From NCBI GenBank assembly GCA_023441255.1, contig JAEZPW010000337.1, forward strand, positions 1 through 19,840: a DNA stretch of 19,840 nt. The letters run 5' to 3'. Origin of the DNA: Acidobacteriota bacterium (GTDB lineage Bacteria > Acidobacteriota > Terriglobia > Terriglobales > Acidobacteriaceae). Below are positions 9,460 through 16,219 of this stretch, one piece after another. The notes under the pieces are model-generated. The model did not search any database and was not told the DNA's origin. It worked only from the letters and a program-made list of their open reading frames with translations. Each line of letters opens with the position of its first letter. Positions within the stretch are counted from its first letter, which is position 1. The position numbers and the translations under genes were made by a program.

Positions 9460-10866
9460 ATGAGGATTTGTTACTGGCTGGCTCTTCTAGTGCTTGCCGC
9501 CAGCCCTGTCTTGGCCAAGACGCACCCGGTGCCGCTAGATGCGAACGTTGACTCGGCGAAGTGCCTGGAGTGTCACGAAGACAAATCGAAGGGAAAGTCG
9601 GTTCATTCGGCCATTGCGAGCGGATGCACAAGTTGTCACGAAGTCCGCACTAATAAAGATGTAACCCGCATAAAGCTAACAACGACAAGTCCCGGCAGGC
9701 TCTGTCTCCAGTGTCATGCGGACAAGGATGCTTCAAAGATTGAGGGACGCGTGCACAGTCCGGCCGTGCGCGACTGCGTGAAATGCCACGACCCTCACGT
9801 CTCGGACAACAAGAACCAGTTACTGAAGCCTTTGTCGGGCACCACAAAGGATGAGAACCTTTGTCTGTCCTGCCACACGCAGGGCAAAGACGTCCCGCAG
9901 GGCGGTAGCCGCCATCCCGCGCTTGATATGGGCTGTGATGCCTGCCACATTACGCACAAGACAGGCAATAGGGGCGACCGCGAGTTCGATTTCCATCTCA
10001 CGAAGAAGTCTCCCGCCCTATGCGCCGACTGTCACGACACGAAAGATCCGAACCTGGTCAAGGCTCACCAGGACCAGCCATTCGCTGCCGCCGACTGCCT
10101 TAGCTGTCACGATCCACACCAGTCTGCAAGCCCTAAACTGATGCGCGCGTTCGTGCACAGCCCGTTCGAAGCCAAGGCGTGTGACAGTTGCCACGCACCG
10201 GCTAAGGATGGAAAGGTAGTCCTGACGCAACAGACGGCAAAGCAGCTGTGCGTTACCTGCCACGAGGAAACGGCGAAGCAGATTGAGGGCGCGAAAGTAC
10301 AGCACCCCGGTGCGGCTGGCGATTGCACCGACTGCCACAATCCTCATGCCGGTCAATCGCCGGCCTTCATTAAGCCGGATCCGGTGAATGCGTGCTTGAC
10401 GTGCCATACCGATCAGGCCGAGTTGCAGAAGAAAAAGCACATCCACCAGCCCGCATTTGAACAGGGTTGCTCCACTTGCCACGAGCCGCATGGTGGGAAC
10501 GACGAACACTTGCTACGCGCCGCGCAGCCAAATCAGCTTTGTCTCGAGTGTCATGGTCCGGATGCGAAGCCGCAGCCGGTTGCTGATTCACATACAGTCA
10601 CGATCTTTGATGGGAAGGTAAAGCTGCCGGAGAACTATTTCCGGAGCGTTCCCAGGTTGCCTCTGAAGTACGGACGAGGGCATCCGGTCGAGCACCACCC
10701 GGTAGTGGACCAGATGCAGCCGGACGATGTGACAAAGGTAAGAGTCGCGATCAACTGCGCAACGTGTCATCAACCGCATGCGTCGTCTCAGCCTGACCTG
10801 TTGGTCAAAGATCAGGCCAACAACGCGGCGTTCTGCGCAAGCTGCCATAAAGACATGGGACGGTAA
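9460..10866 (+). CDS. Exported 16-haem c-type cytochrome (doubled CXXCH family)
   Basis: This is a multihaem electron-transfer protein. The 468-residue product has a Sec signal peptide (hydrophobic 5-18, then VLAK), so it is periplasmic or beyond. It carries sixteen CXXCH motifs, the first at 35-39 and the last at 459-463, spaced about every 25-30 residues. They are often paired as LCxxCH followed by VHxPxxxxxCxxCHxPH, the repeat of the doubled-CXXCH/cytochrome c7 type. Many extra histidines (CHDPH, CHNPH, CHEPH) can act as distal ligands, consistent with bis-histidine low-potential haems. The ATG at 9460 has GGAG 8 nt upstream; the ATG at 9454 is too close. It is the first gene of the cluster, 24 bp before the NHL gene. 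Whether it is soluble, barrel-embedded or on the surface is not visible. Confidence 0.9.
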   Translation: MRICYWLALLVLAASPVLAKTHPVPLDANVDSAKCLECHEDKSKGKSVHSAIASGCTSCHEVRTNKDVTRIKLTTTSPGRLCLQCHADKDASKIEGRVHSPAVRDCVKCHDPHVSDNKNQLLKPLSGTTKDENLCLSCHTQGKDVPQGGSRHPALDMGCDACHITHKTGNRGDREFDFHLTKKSPALCADCHDTKDPNLVKAHQDQPFAAADCLSCHDPHQSASPKLMRAFVHSPFEAKACDSCHAPAKDGKVVLTQQTAKQLCVTCHEETAKQIEGAKVQHPGAAGDCTDCHNPHAGQSPAFIKPDPVNACLTCHTDQAELQKKKHIHQPAFEQGCSTCHEPHGGNDEHLLRAAQPNQLCLECHGPDAKPQPVADSHTVTIFDGKVKLPENYFRSVPRLPLKYGRGHPVEHHPVVDQMQPDDVTKVRVAINCATCHQPHASSQPDLLVKDQANNAAFCASCHKDMGR

Positions 10867-10890
10867 CGTCCCGATCGGAGAGATGTAACG

Positions 10891-12132
10891 ATGTTTCAGG
10901 TCGCTCAACACTCGGTGCGAAAGGGTCTGGCATTGACGGCCATAGTCGTCGGAGCTGCCCTGCTTTGCCCCGGGCCGCTGTCCGTGTTCGGCAAGAAGAA
11001 GAAGGAAGACGCCGCACCCAAGCAAAAGCCGGGCATCCTGCAGATGTTGGATTACTCCAAGATCGTCTGGCCTAATCCGCCTGCAATTGCGCGAATCAAG
11101 TACCTGGATTACTTCTCCGCGGAAAAGCCGCAGGTAAAAGGACAACAGAAACAGAAAGTCGCATGGATGGATCGTCTGGCCGGAGTGGCCACGGGAGAGA
11201 CCAAGGCCGAGAAGCCTCGTTTCCAACTCATTACGCCCTACGGCGTTGCGGTGGATTCTAAGGATCGGCTTTACATTGCCGATAGCAAAGTCAGCGCAAT
11301 CTTCATTTTCAACACCGACAGCAAGGATGTGGAATTGATCAAGAACGGAGCGGATGCCCGCTTCGGTTTGATTACAGGCCTTGCGATCGACGATACCGAT
11401 CGGCTGTTCGTTTCTGACAGCAAGATGCGCCGGGTTCTGGTGTTCGATGCACAGCACCACGCGGAAGGCGCCATCAGTGACGGGATGGCGAATCCGGGCG
11501 GGTTGGCTATCGATAATGAAAACCGGTTCTTGTACGTCGCCGATGCGGACCTTGACCAGGTGCTGGTGTATGATGCGGACCCTCCACACAAGCTACTGAG
11601 GAAGATTGGAACCGGAGGAAAGGCGCACACGCTCACCACTCCGGGTGATTTCGCCAGGCCCAGCAATGTCGCAGTGGACAACGATGGCAACCTTTTTGTC
11701 TCCGATACGTTGAACGACCGGGTAGAGGTGTTCGACGCGGACGGCAATTTCATTCGTGAATTCGGTAAAGCCGGCGATGGTCCCGGCTATTTCGCGCGTC
11801 CGAAAGGAATCGCCGTCGATAGCGATGGCCACGTGTGGGTCGCCGACGCAGTTCAAGACCGCGTACAAGTCTTTACGCCCGAAGGACACCTGCTGATCTG
11901 GATGGGAGAGCATGGACTGCTGCCGGGTCAGTTCAGGTCGCTGGCGGGCCTGACGATCGACAAAAAGAATCGAGTTTTCACCTCGGAACAATTTCCGGGG
12001 CGGGTCCAGATGTTCCAGTACGTGACCAATGATGAAGCCAAAGCACTGAAAGAGGGTCGCGCTGTGGAACAGCAGAAAAAGGCGGCAGAGAGTGTGGATA
12101 AGAATGCCGCCTCTGGAAAACCGAATGAATGA
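10891..12132 (+). CDS. NHL-repeat six-bladed beta-propeller protein (first copy)
   Basis: NHL propellers are rigid protein- or ligand-binding discs. After a hydrophobic N-terminal export segment (about 12-33) and a lysine-rich linker, the 413-residue protein has six NHL repeats from about residue 110 to 375. Each has the pattern P-x-G-(L/I/V)-A-(V/I)-D, then a hydrophobic strand ending in (A/S)D, then R-V-x-V-(F/Y). A charged, probably flexible tail of about 35 residues follows. It contains no CXXCH. It lies between two cytochrome genes and is paralogous to the propeller at 16201-17298, sharing a pre-propeller segment with the signature EKP-x-VKG. GGAG lies 10 nt before the ATG. A structural or docking role in the cytochrome complex is inferred from position only. 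Confidence 0.88.
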   Translation: MFQVAQHSVRKGLALTAIVVGAALLCPGPLSVFGKKKKEDAAPKQKPGILQMLDYSKIVWPNPPAIARIKYLDYFSAEKPQVKGQQKQKVAWMDRLAGVATGETKAEKPRFQLITPYGVAVDSKDRLYIADSKVSAIFIFNTDSKDVELIKNGADARFGLITGLAIDDTDRLFVSDSKMRRVLVFDAQHHAEGAISDGMANPGGLAIDNENRFLYVADADLDQVLVYDADPPHKLLRKIGTGGKAHTLTTPGDFARPSNVAVDNDGNLFVSDTLNDRVEVFDADGNFIREFGKAGDGPGYFARPKGIAVDSDGHVWVADAVQDRVQVFTPEGHLLIWMGEHGLLPGQFRSLAGLTIDKKNRVFTSEQFPGRVQMFQYVTNDEAKALKEGRAVEQQKKAAESVDKNAASGKPNE

Positions 12133-12238
12133 CGGGCCAAGTAGCACGTCACACGGGATTGGCCGTCTGCAGGCGGTCAGCCGGGGCAGCTTTAAGCTCC
12201 GGGTGCAGTAGCAGTTACCTTATCAGGAGGTCTTCTTC
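12133..12238 (+). promoter_or_regulatory. Structured leader with strong ribosome binding site before the 4-haem cytochrome
   Basis: Two small hairpins lie here: 12161-12178 (7 bp including G-U pairs, loop TGCA) and 12185-12200 (AGCTT/AAGCT arms, one bulge). They are followed by AGGAGG at 12225-12230, close to a perfect anti-16S match at good spacing from the ATG at 12239. No convincing sigma70 or sigma54 promoter was found, though one is expected if this gene is transcribed separately. The hairpins could also act in transcript stability or as a weak terminator of the preceding genes. Confidence 0.45.
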
Positions 12239-13246
12239 ATGAAGAAGATGATGATGATTACGCTGTGCGTCCTGGCCCTGGCCGGGTTCGTCATGGCGCA
12301 AACCTACACAGCGGGCACAGGCCTTGGCGGTGTAGATAAACTCGGCGCCCACCAGAACGGCGGGCGCGGCTGCGTTGGCTGCCACGCTCCGCACAGCGGC
12401 GCGCGCGGCAACGGCGGCAACGCGGCCTCGGGCGGCGGAGCAGTAACGGATCCAACCACGGGCGATTACGCACTTTGGGGCGAGGACCTGGGACCGCTCT
12501 ACGGCAAGACCTTCAACACCGGTGATGATGGGTCATTCGACATCACCCTTCCTCCGGACTCGGAGACCAACGAACAGCTGACCACCGGCGTCATGATGTG
12601 CTTGAGCTGCCACGACGGCAACCTGGCGCAGGGCGCGATGATGACGAACCAGGCGTATGAGCAGTCCGCCGGCCTTCTGCCCCCGACCTACGGCACCCAG
12701 AAGATCCCGACCCTGCTCGGTAACGACGGAACCACCGCCGGCAACTACAAGAACGACCACCCGATCGGCCCGAAGGCCACCCTCGGCGCAGTGGGCGTAG
12801 CGACCAACCTGCAGTTCGTAGCTGGTGGCTGCAGCTCGCATGGCGCCACCGTGGACTGCCTGCAGCCCGACCCGACGAAGGCCGCCTACATGGCTTTCAT
12901 CAATCACTACGGTTCGTTCCAGTTGACGCAGGGCACGACTGCTTACCCGGCCGGTGGCCGTGTGACGCCCGTCGTCATGCCGACCAACAATCCGGCTGAT
13001 GCGTACGTCGTTTGCACGACCTGCCACACTCCGCACTCGATGTACGTTTTCAGCGGAACCGCGGCTGGCGTGAAGGGTAACTTCCCGAGCTACTTCTTCA
13101 TCGCTGCTCCTTACAACCCGGGCGCTTCGATCCCGAACGGCACGAAGGCCTCCTCGGCGACGCAGTTCTGCCGCCAGTGCCACTTCACCGGAGCCGGCGG
13201 CGCGAACGAAGGCTCTGGAATCATGACCGTTACCACGCAGTTCTAA
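12239..13246 (+). CDS. Exported 4-haem cytochrome c, OmcS/OmcE-like candidate nanowire subunit
   Basis: This is a 335-residue exported protein (signal peptide 1-20, cleaved after VMA). It has four CXXCH motifs: 45-49, 121-125, 259-263 and 311-315. Six other histidines (38, 52, 174, 201, 223, 266) are available as distal ligands, more than the four needed. Near the N-terminus the order is H38-x6-CVGCH-x2-H52, the same spacing I recall for mature OmcS of Geobacter. CTTCHTPHSMY at 259-269 resembles the OmcS segment CSSCHDPHGKY. Long Gly/Ala/Thr-rich loops separate the haems, as in filament-forming cytochromes. C198-S-S-H201 and C207 are non-haem cysteines. All cysteines use TGC and nearly all histidines CAC, unlike the neighbouring cytochromes. 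With the near-ideal AGGAGG this points to very high expression. Filament formation is inference. Confidence 0.88.
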   Translation: MKKMMMITLCVLALAGFVMAQTYTAGTGLGGVDKLGAHQNGGRGCVGCHAPHSGARGNGGNAASGGGAVTDPTTGDYALWGEDLGPLYGKTFNTGDDGSFDITLPPDSETNEQLTTGVMMCLSCHDGNLAQGAMMTNQAYEQSAGLLPPTYGTQKIPTLLGNDGTTAGNYKNDHPIGPKATLGAVGVATNLQFVAGGCSSHGATVDCLQPDPTKAAYMAFINHYGSFQLTQGTTAYPAGGRVTPVVMPTNNPADAYVVCTTCHTPHSMYVFSGTAAGVKGNFPSYFFIAAPYNPGASIPNGTKASSATQFCRQCHFTGAGGANEGSGIMTVTTQF

Positions 13247-13259
13247 TACGAACTCCATG

Positions 13260-13290
13260 CGGGGGAGAGAGTATCCTCCCCCGTTTGTTT
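13260..13290 (+). terminator. Intrinsic terminator or attenuator after the 4-haem cytochrome
   Basis: A perfect 8-bp GC-rich stem, CGGGGGAG (13260-13267) with CTCCCCCG (13276-13283), has an 8-nt loop and is followed by TTTGTTTG. It begins 13 nt after the stop codon and only 33 nt before the PPIase start. It should therefore cut most transcripts and let a fraction read through into the barrel genes. Confidence 0.72.
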
Positions 13291-13315
13291 GCAAGCCAGC
13301 TGTCGAGAGGAAGTT

Positions 13316-14359
13316 ATGAAATTGCAGTTCTGCATTGCCGCACTGGTTCTGGTGGGGTTACCGGTTGCGGAGGCCCAATTACAGCCACACGGTCCTGTCG
13401 CTTCACATGCGCCCACTGCTGCAAAGAGCGTGCCCAAGACGATGCCGGCAGGGGGCGGGGACAGTCTTGAAAAGGCCGTCGCCCGCGTGAATGGCGCTGT
13501 CTTGACCGAGCGAGACGTTCTGCGGGAGATGTACACAATTTTTCCCTACGCTCGTCAGCACGATGGTTTCCCAAAAGATCTGGAACCGGAGATTCGCAAG
13601 GGCGCTCTCGAGATGGTCGTTTTCGAGGAACTGGTTTACCAGGAGGCCAAGCGGAGGGGCATGGTCATCTCCGCGACTCGCCTGTCGCGTGCGGAAGCTT
13701 CTTTCCGCAAGCAGTTCCCCAGCCCCACCGTGTATGAGCAATTCCTGAAACTGGAGGCGAACGGCTCGGCAAAAGTGATGCGAGACAGGATACGGCGCTC
13801 GCTCTTAATTGAAGACCTGCTGAAGACGGAAGTGCAACAGAAGGCGACCGTATCTCTCGCCGAAGCGAAGGCTTATTACGAACGCAACTCCAAGCAATTC
13901 GAGCGCGGCGAAAAGTTCAGGATTCAGACTATCTCGATTATCCCGCCGCCGAATGCCAGCGCCGAGGTGCAGAAGGAAGCACGAAAACGAGCGGAAGACG
14001 CGTTGCGGCAGGCAAAAGCCGCGAAAAGTTACCGCGAATTTGGATTGCTTGCAGAGAAGCATTCGGATGACGACTGGCACGTGAATATGGGCGACCGCAA
14101 AGAAGTCGATGGGGCCCAACTTCCGCCGCCATTGGTTCAGGCAGCTCTGAAAATGAAACCGGGCGAAGTGAGCGACCTGTTGCAGCTTGGACCCAATTAC
14201 ACGTTGTTCCGCTTGATCTCGCACACACCCGCAGGTAAGGCGGAATTTTCCGGCGTGAGCAAGCAGCTGCGCACGGATCTGCAGAAGACCAAGTACAACA
14301 TGCTCCGCGCTGAACTCAATAAGAAACTGCGGAAGACCGCTAAGGTGGAAATACTCTAG
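13316..14359 (+). CDS. Periplasmic SurA/parvulin-type peptidyl-prolyl isomerase
   Basis: This is a foldase of the envelope, related to SurA and PrsA, which help outer-membrane or exported proteins fold. The 347-residue protein has a signal peptide (1-20, ending AEA), a Pro-rich linker and a SurA-N-like helical chaperone domain (about 50-180, starting VARVNGAVLTERDVLREM). A parvulin-like rotamase domain follows (about 185-315): FRIQTISI, then a long amphipathic helix, FGLLAEKHSDD, and the strand motif MKPGEVSDLLQLGPNYTLFRL. GAGAGGAA lies just upstream of the ATG. It sits between a cytochrome and an outer-membrane barrel with 18 bp to the latter, so these neighbours are its likely clients. Catalytic competence of the rotamase domain cannot be judged by eye. 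Confidence 0.85.
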   Translation: MKLQFCIAALVLVGLPVAEAQLQPHGPVASHAPTAAKSVPKTMPAGGGDSLEKAVARVNGAVLTERDVLREMYTIFPYARQHDGFPKDLEPEIRKGALEMVVFEELVYQEAKRRGMVISATRLSRAEASFRKQFPSPTVYEQFLKLEANGSAKVMRDRIRRSLLIEDLLKTEVQQKATVSLAEAKAYYERNSKQFERGEKFRIQTISIIPPPNASAEVQKEARKRAEDALRQAKAAKSYREFGLLAEKHSDDDWHVNMGDRKEVDGAQLPPPLVQAALKMKPGEVSDLLQLGPNYTLFRLISHTPAGKAEFSGVSKQLRTDLQKTKYNMLRAELNKKLRKTAKVEIL

Positions 14360-14377
14360 GTCCGCAAGGCGAAATTG

Positions 14378-16219
14378 ATGCGCAACGAAGTCATTAAAAC
14401 GGCTCTGATCATAGCGGTGCTACTGGTGGCGGTGTGGCCTGCGGCCGCACAGATAGAGGTCGGTGATAACACGACTCTCAGCATGTCGGGCATACTGTCG
14501 GCGGGCTATAGCGGATCTTTCAGCGATACAGATATATCAAGCCACGGCCTTGACCTGGGCGGCATCGGCCATATCAACGGGTCCTACTACAACCCCAGGT
14601 TCCTGTCTTTTCAGGTCGAGCCGTACTATCGCAGGTCGCAGAGCAACTCCGTCTACCAGTCGATCACGGACAGTAGTGGCGTGAATGCCAGCGTAAACCT
14701 GTTCAGCGGTAGCCATTTTCCCGGTTCTGTTGCTTACAGCAAGACATACGACACGACGGGACAATTCGGAGTGCCCGGGCTGTCAGGCGTCACTTCGAAC
14801 GGTGATGGCCGCAATTTCGCGATCACATGGAGCGCGCTGTTGCCGGACAAGCCGACCTTTACAGCAAGCTATTCAAAAAGCGGCGGCACATCCACCGTCT
14901 TCGGCGCAAATGCTGAGAGTGAGTCCTCCTCGCGCAACCTGACCCTGCAAAGCACATATAAGCTGTTGGGTTTCCAATTGCAGGGCCAGTTTACAAATCT
15001 GGCTATGGACGCTGATTTCCCTGCAATTCTTGATGGCGGCGAGAAACAAACATCGAGAACTGGATCCAACACGTTCCTATTCAATGCGGGGCATCCTTTG
15101 CCGACGGGGGGGTACTGGTCATTAACATGGAATCGATCTGATTACGACGGATCATACCGGATCGGCGAAAATGGCGGATCCAACAATGGCGTCATCAATG
15201 AGATCGATACGACGTTTTCGCTGAATCCGACGCGCAAACTCAGTACGGCATTTCTGGCGGAATACAACGACAACGCATATGGGACGATTCAAAAGCAGCT
15301 ACTTGAAGAGGGTGGAATCACGCCCCTGCAGAATTCCTCCGGCTCGTCCCGTATCTATTCGGTGGGCGCTCAGGTCGGTTATACCGTTTTCTCGCATCTG
15401 TCTCTGTACGGGCGCACCATTCATCGTGAACTGGACCTTCCGACGGGCGACCGCGGACTCACGCAGTTCAGCGGAAATGCCGCTTTCAATTTTGCTCATC
15501 GTCTGCTCGGGGCGCTGACGTTCTCTGTTGGGGTGATCGACACTGCCACGGAAGAGGGAAACTCGGGCGCCAGCCTGGTCGGCAACGTCAATATTCTTCG
15601 ACACCTCAACAAGTGGGAAGTAGAAGGGAATTTCGGCTATACCCAACAGGTCGAGACGCTTGTCTCGGTGTATGCGACGTCTTTTCTCAGCTACGGCACC
15701 AAAGCAAAACGCCGGTTCAGCAACGGGCTCACATGGTATGCCGGTTTCAACGGCAGCCACAGTGGGATGACACAATACGACGGATTCGGAAGCCGCCACG
15801 AGAGCTTCACGAGTGGAATTCACTTCAATCGGTTCAGCATTAACGGGCAATACTCGCAGTCTTCGGGGAGTTCCATCCTGACACCTGGCGGACTGGTAGA
15901 AGTTCCGCCGGGGCTGCCGCTTGTGCAGCAGCCAATCCTCTATAACGGCAAGAGTTACGGAGGAGGCGGCAGCTTCACTCCGGTTCGTCGCCTGACGCTC
16001 AGCGGCACTTACAACAAGGCGACCAGTGGTACAGCGGGACCGCTGACTTCGTCGCGGTTCGATTCGACGATCCTTAATGCGAGAATGCAGTATCGCCTGA
16101 GAAAGCTGGACTTCGATGCGAATCTGACGAGATTTCAGCAGAGCATCAGCACAGGGCTTCTGCCAGCTACGATCAACACTTATTGGATCAGAGTTTCCCG
16201 ATGGTTCAACGTATTCTGA
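14378..16219 (+). CDS. Outer-membrane beta-barrel protein, putative porin of an electron conduit
   Basis: The 613-residue protein has a signal peptide (about 1-24, ending PAAA). From about residue 30 it is continuous alternating hydrophobic/polar strands with Gly, Ser, Tyr and Asn turns, and it ends in the sequence SRWFNVF with a terminal phenylalanine. Both are hallmarks of outer-membrane barrels inserted by BamA. There is no plug, SusC/TonB box or CXXCH. The size would allow roughly 20 or more strands, which is in the range of barrels that sheathe multihaem cytochromes (MtrB/PioB and Geobacter conduit porins), but I see no sequence signature tying it to a named family. The start is ATG 14378, the second codon after a TTG; a weak AAGG lies upstream. 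It overlaps the next gene by 19 bp, indicating coupled translation. Confidence 0.82.
   Translation: MRNEVIKTALIIAVLLVAVWPAAAQIEVGDNTTLSMSGILSAGYSGSFSDTDISSHGLDLGGIGHINGSYYNPRFLSFQVEPYYRRSQSNSVYQSITDSSGVNASVNLFSGSHFPGSVAYSKTYDTTGQFGVPGLSGVTSNGDGRNFAITWSALLPDKPTFTASYSKSGGTSTVFGANAESESSSRNLTLQSTYKLLGFQLQGQFTNLAMDADFPAILDGGEKQTSRTGSNTFLFNAGHPLPTGGYWSLTWNRSDYDGSYRIGENGGSNNGVINEIDTTFSLNPTRKLSTAFLAEYNDNAYGTIQKQLLEEGGITPLQNSSGSSRIYSVGAQVGYTVFSHLSLYGRTIHRELDLPTGDRGLTQFSGNAAFNFAHRLLGALTFSVGVIDTATEEGNSGASLVGNVNILRHLNKWEVEGNFGYTQQVETLVSVYATSFLSYGTKAKRRFSNGLTWYAGFNGSHSGMTQYDGFGSRHESFTSGIHFNRFSINGQYSQSSGSSILTPGGLVEVPPGLPLVQQPILYNGKSYGGGGSFTPVRRLTLSGTYNKATSGTAGPLTSSRFDSTILNARMQYRLRKLDFDANLTRFQQSISTGLLPATINTYWIRVSRWFNVF

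Noticed and set aside
10588..11589. Long minus-strand open frame (333 codons) opposite the 16-haem and first NHL genes
   Set aside because: It is antisense to two clearly coding genes, has no family-like motif or ribosome binding site, and is a by-product of GC-biased codons. The same applies to minus-strand frames at 1555-2463, 12533-13294 and 15299-16255 and the plus-strand frame at 7777-8634.
12159..12178. Possible sigma54 promoter before the 4-haem cytochrome
   Set aside because: Only the GG and GC dinucleotides match. The conserved TT before GC is missing, and the stretch is better explained as a hairpin.
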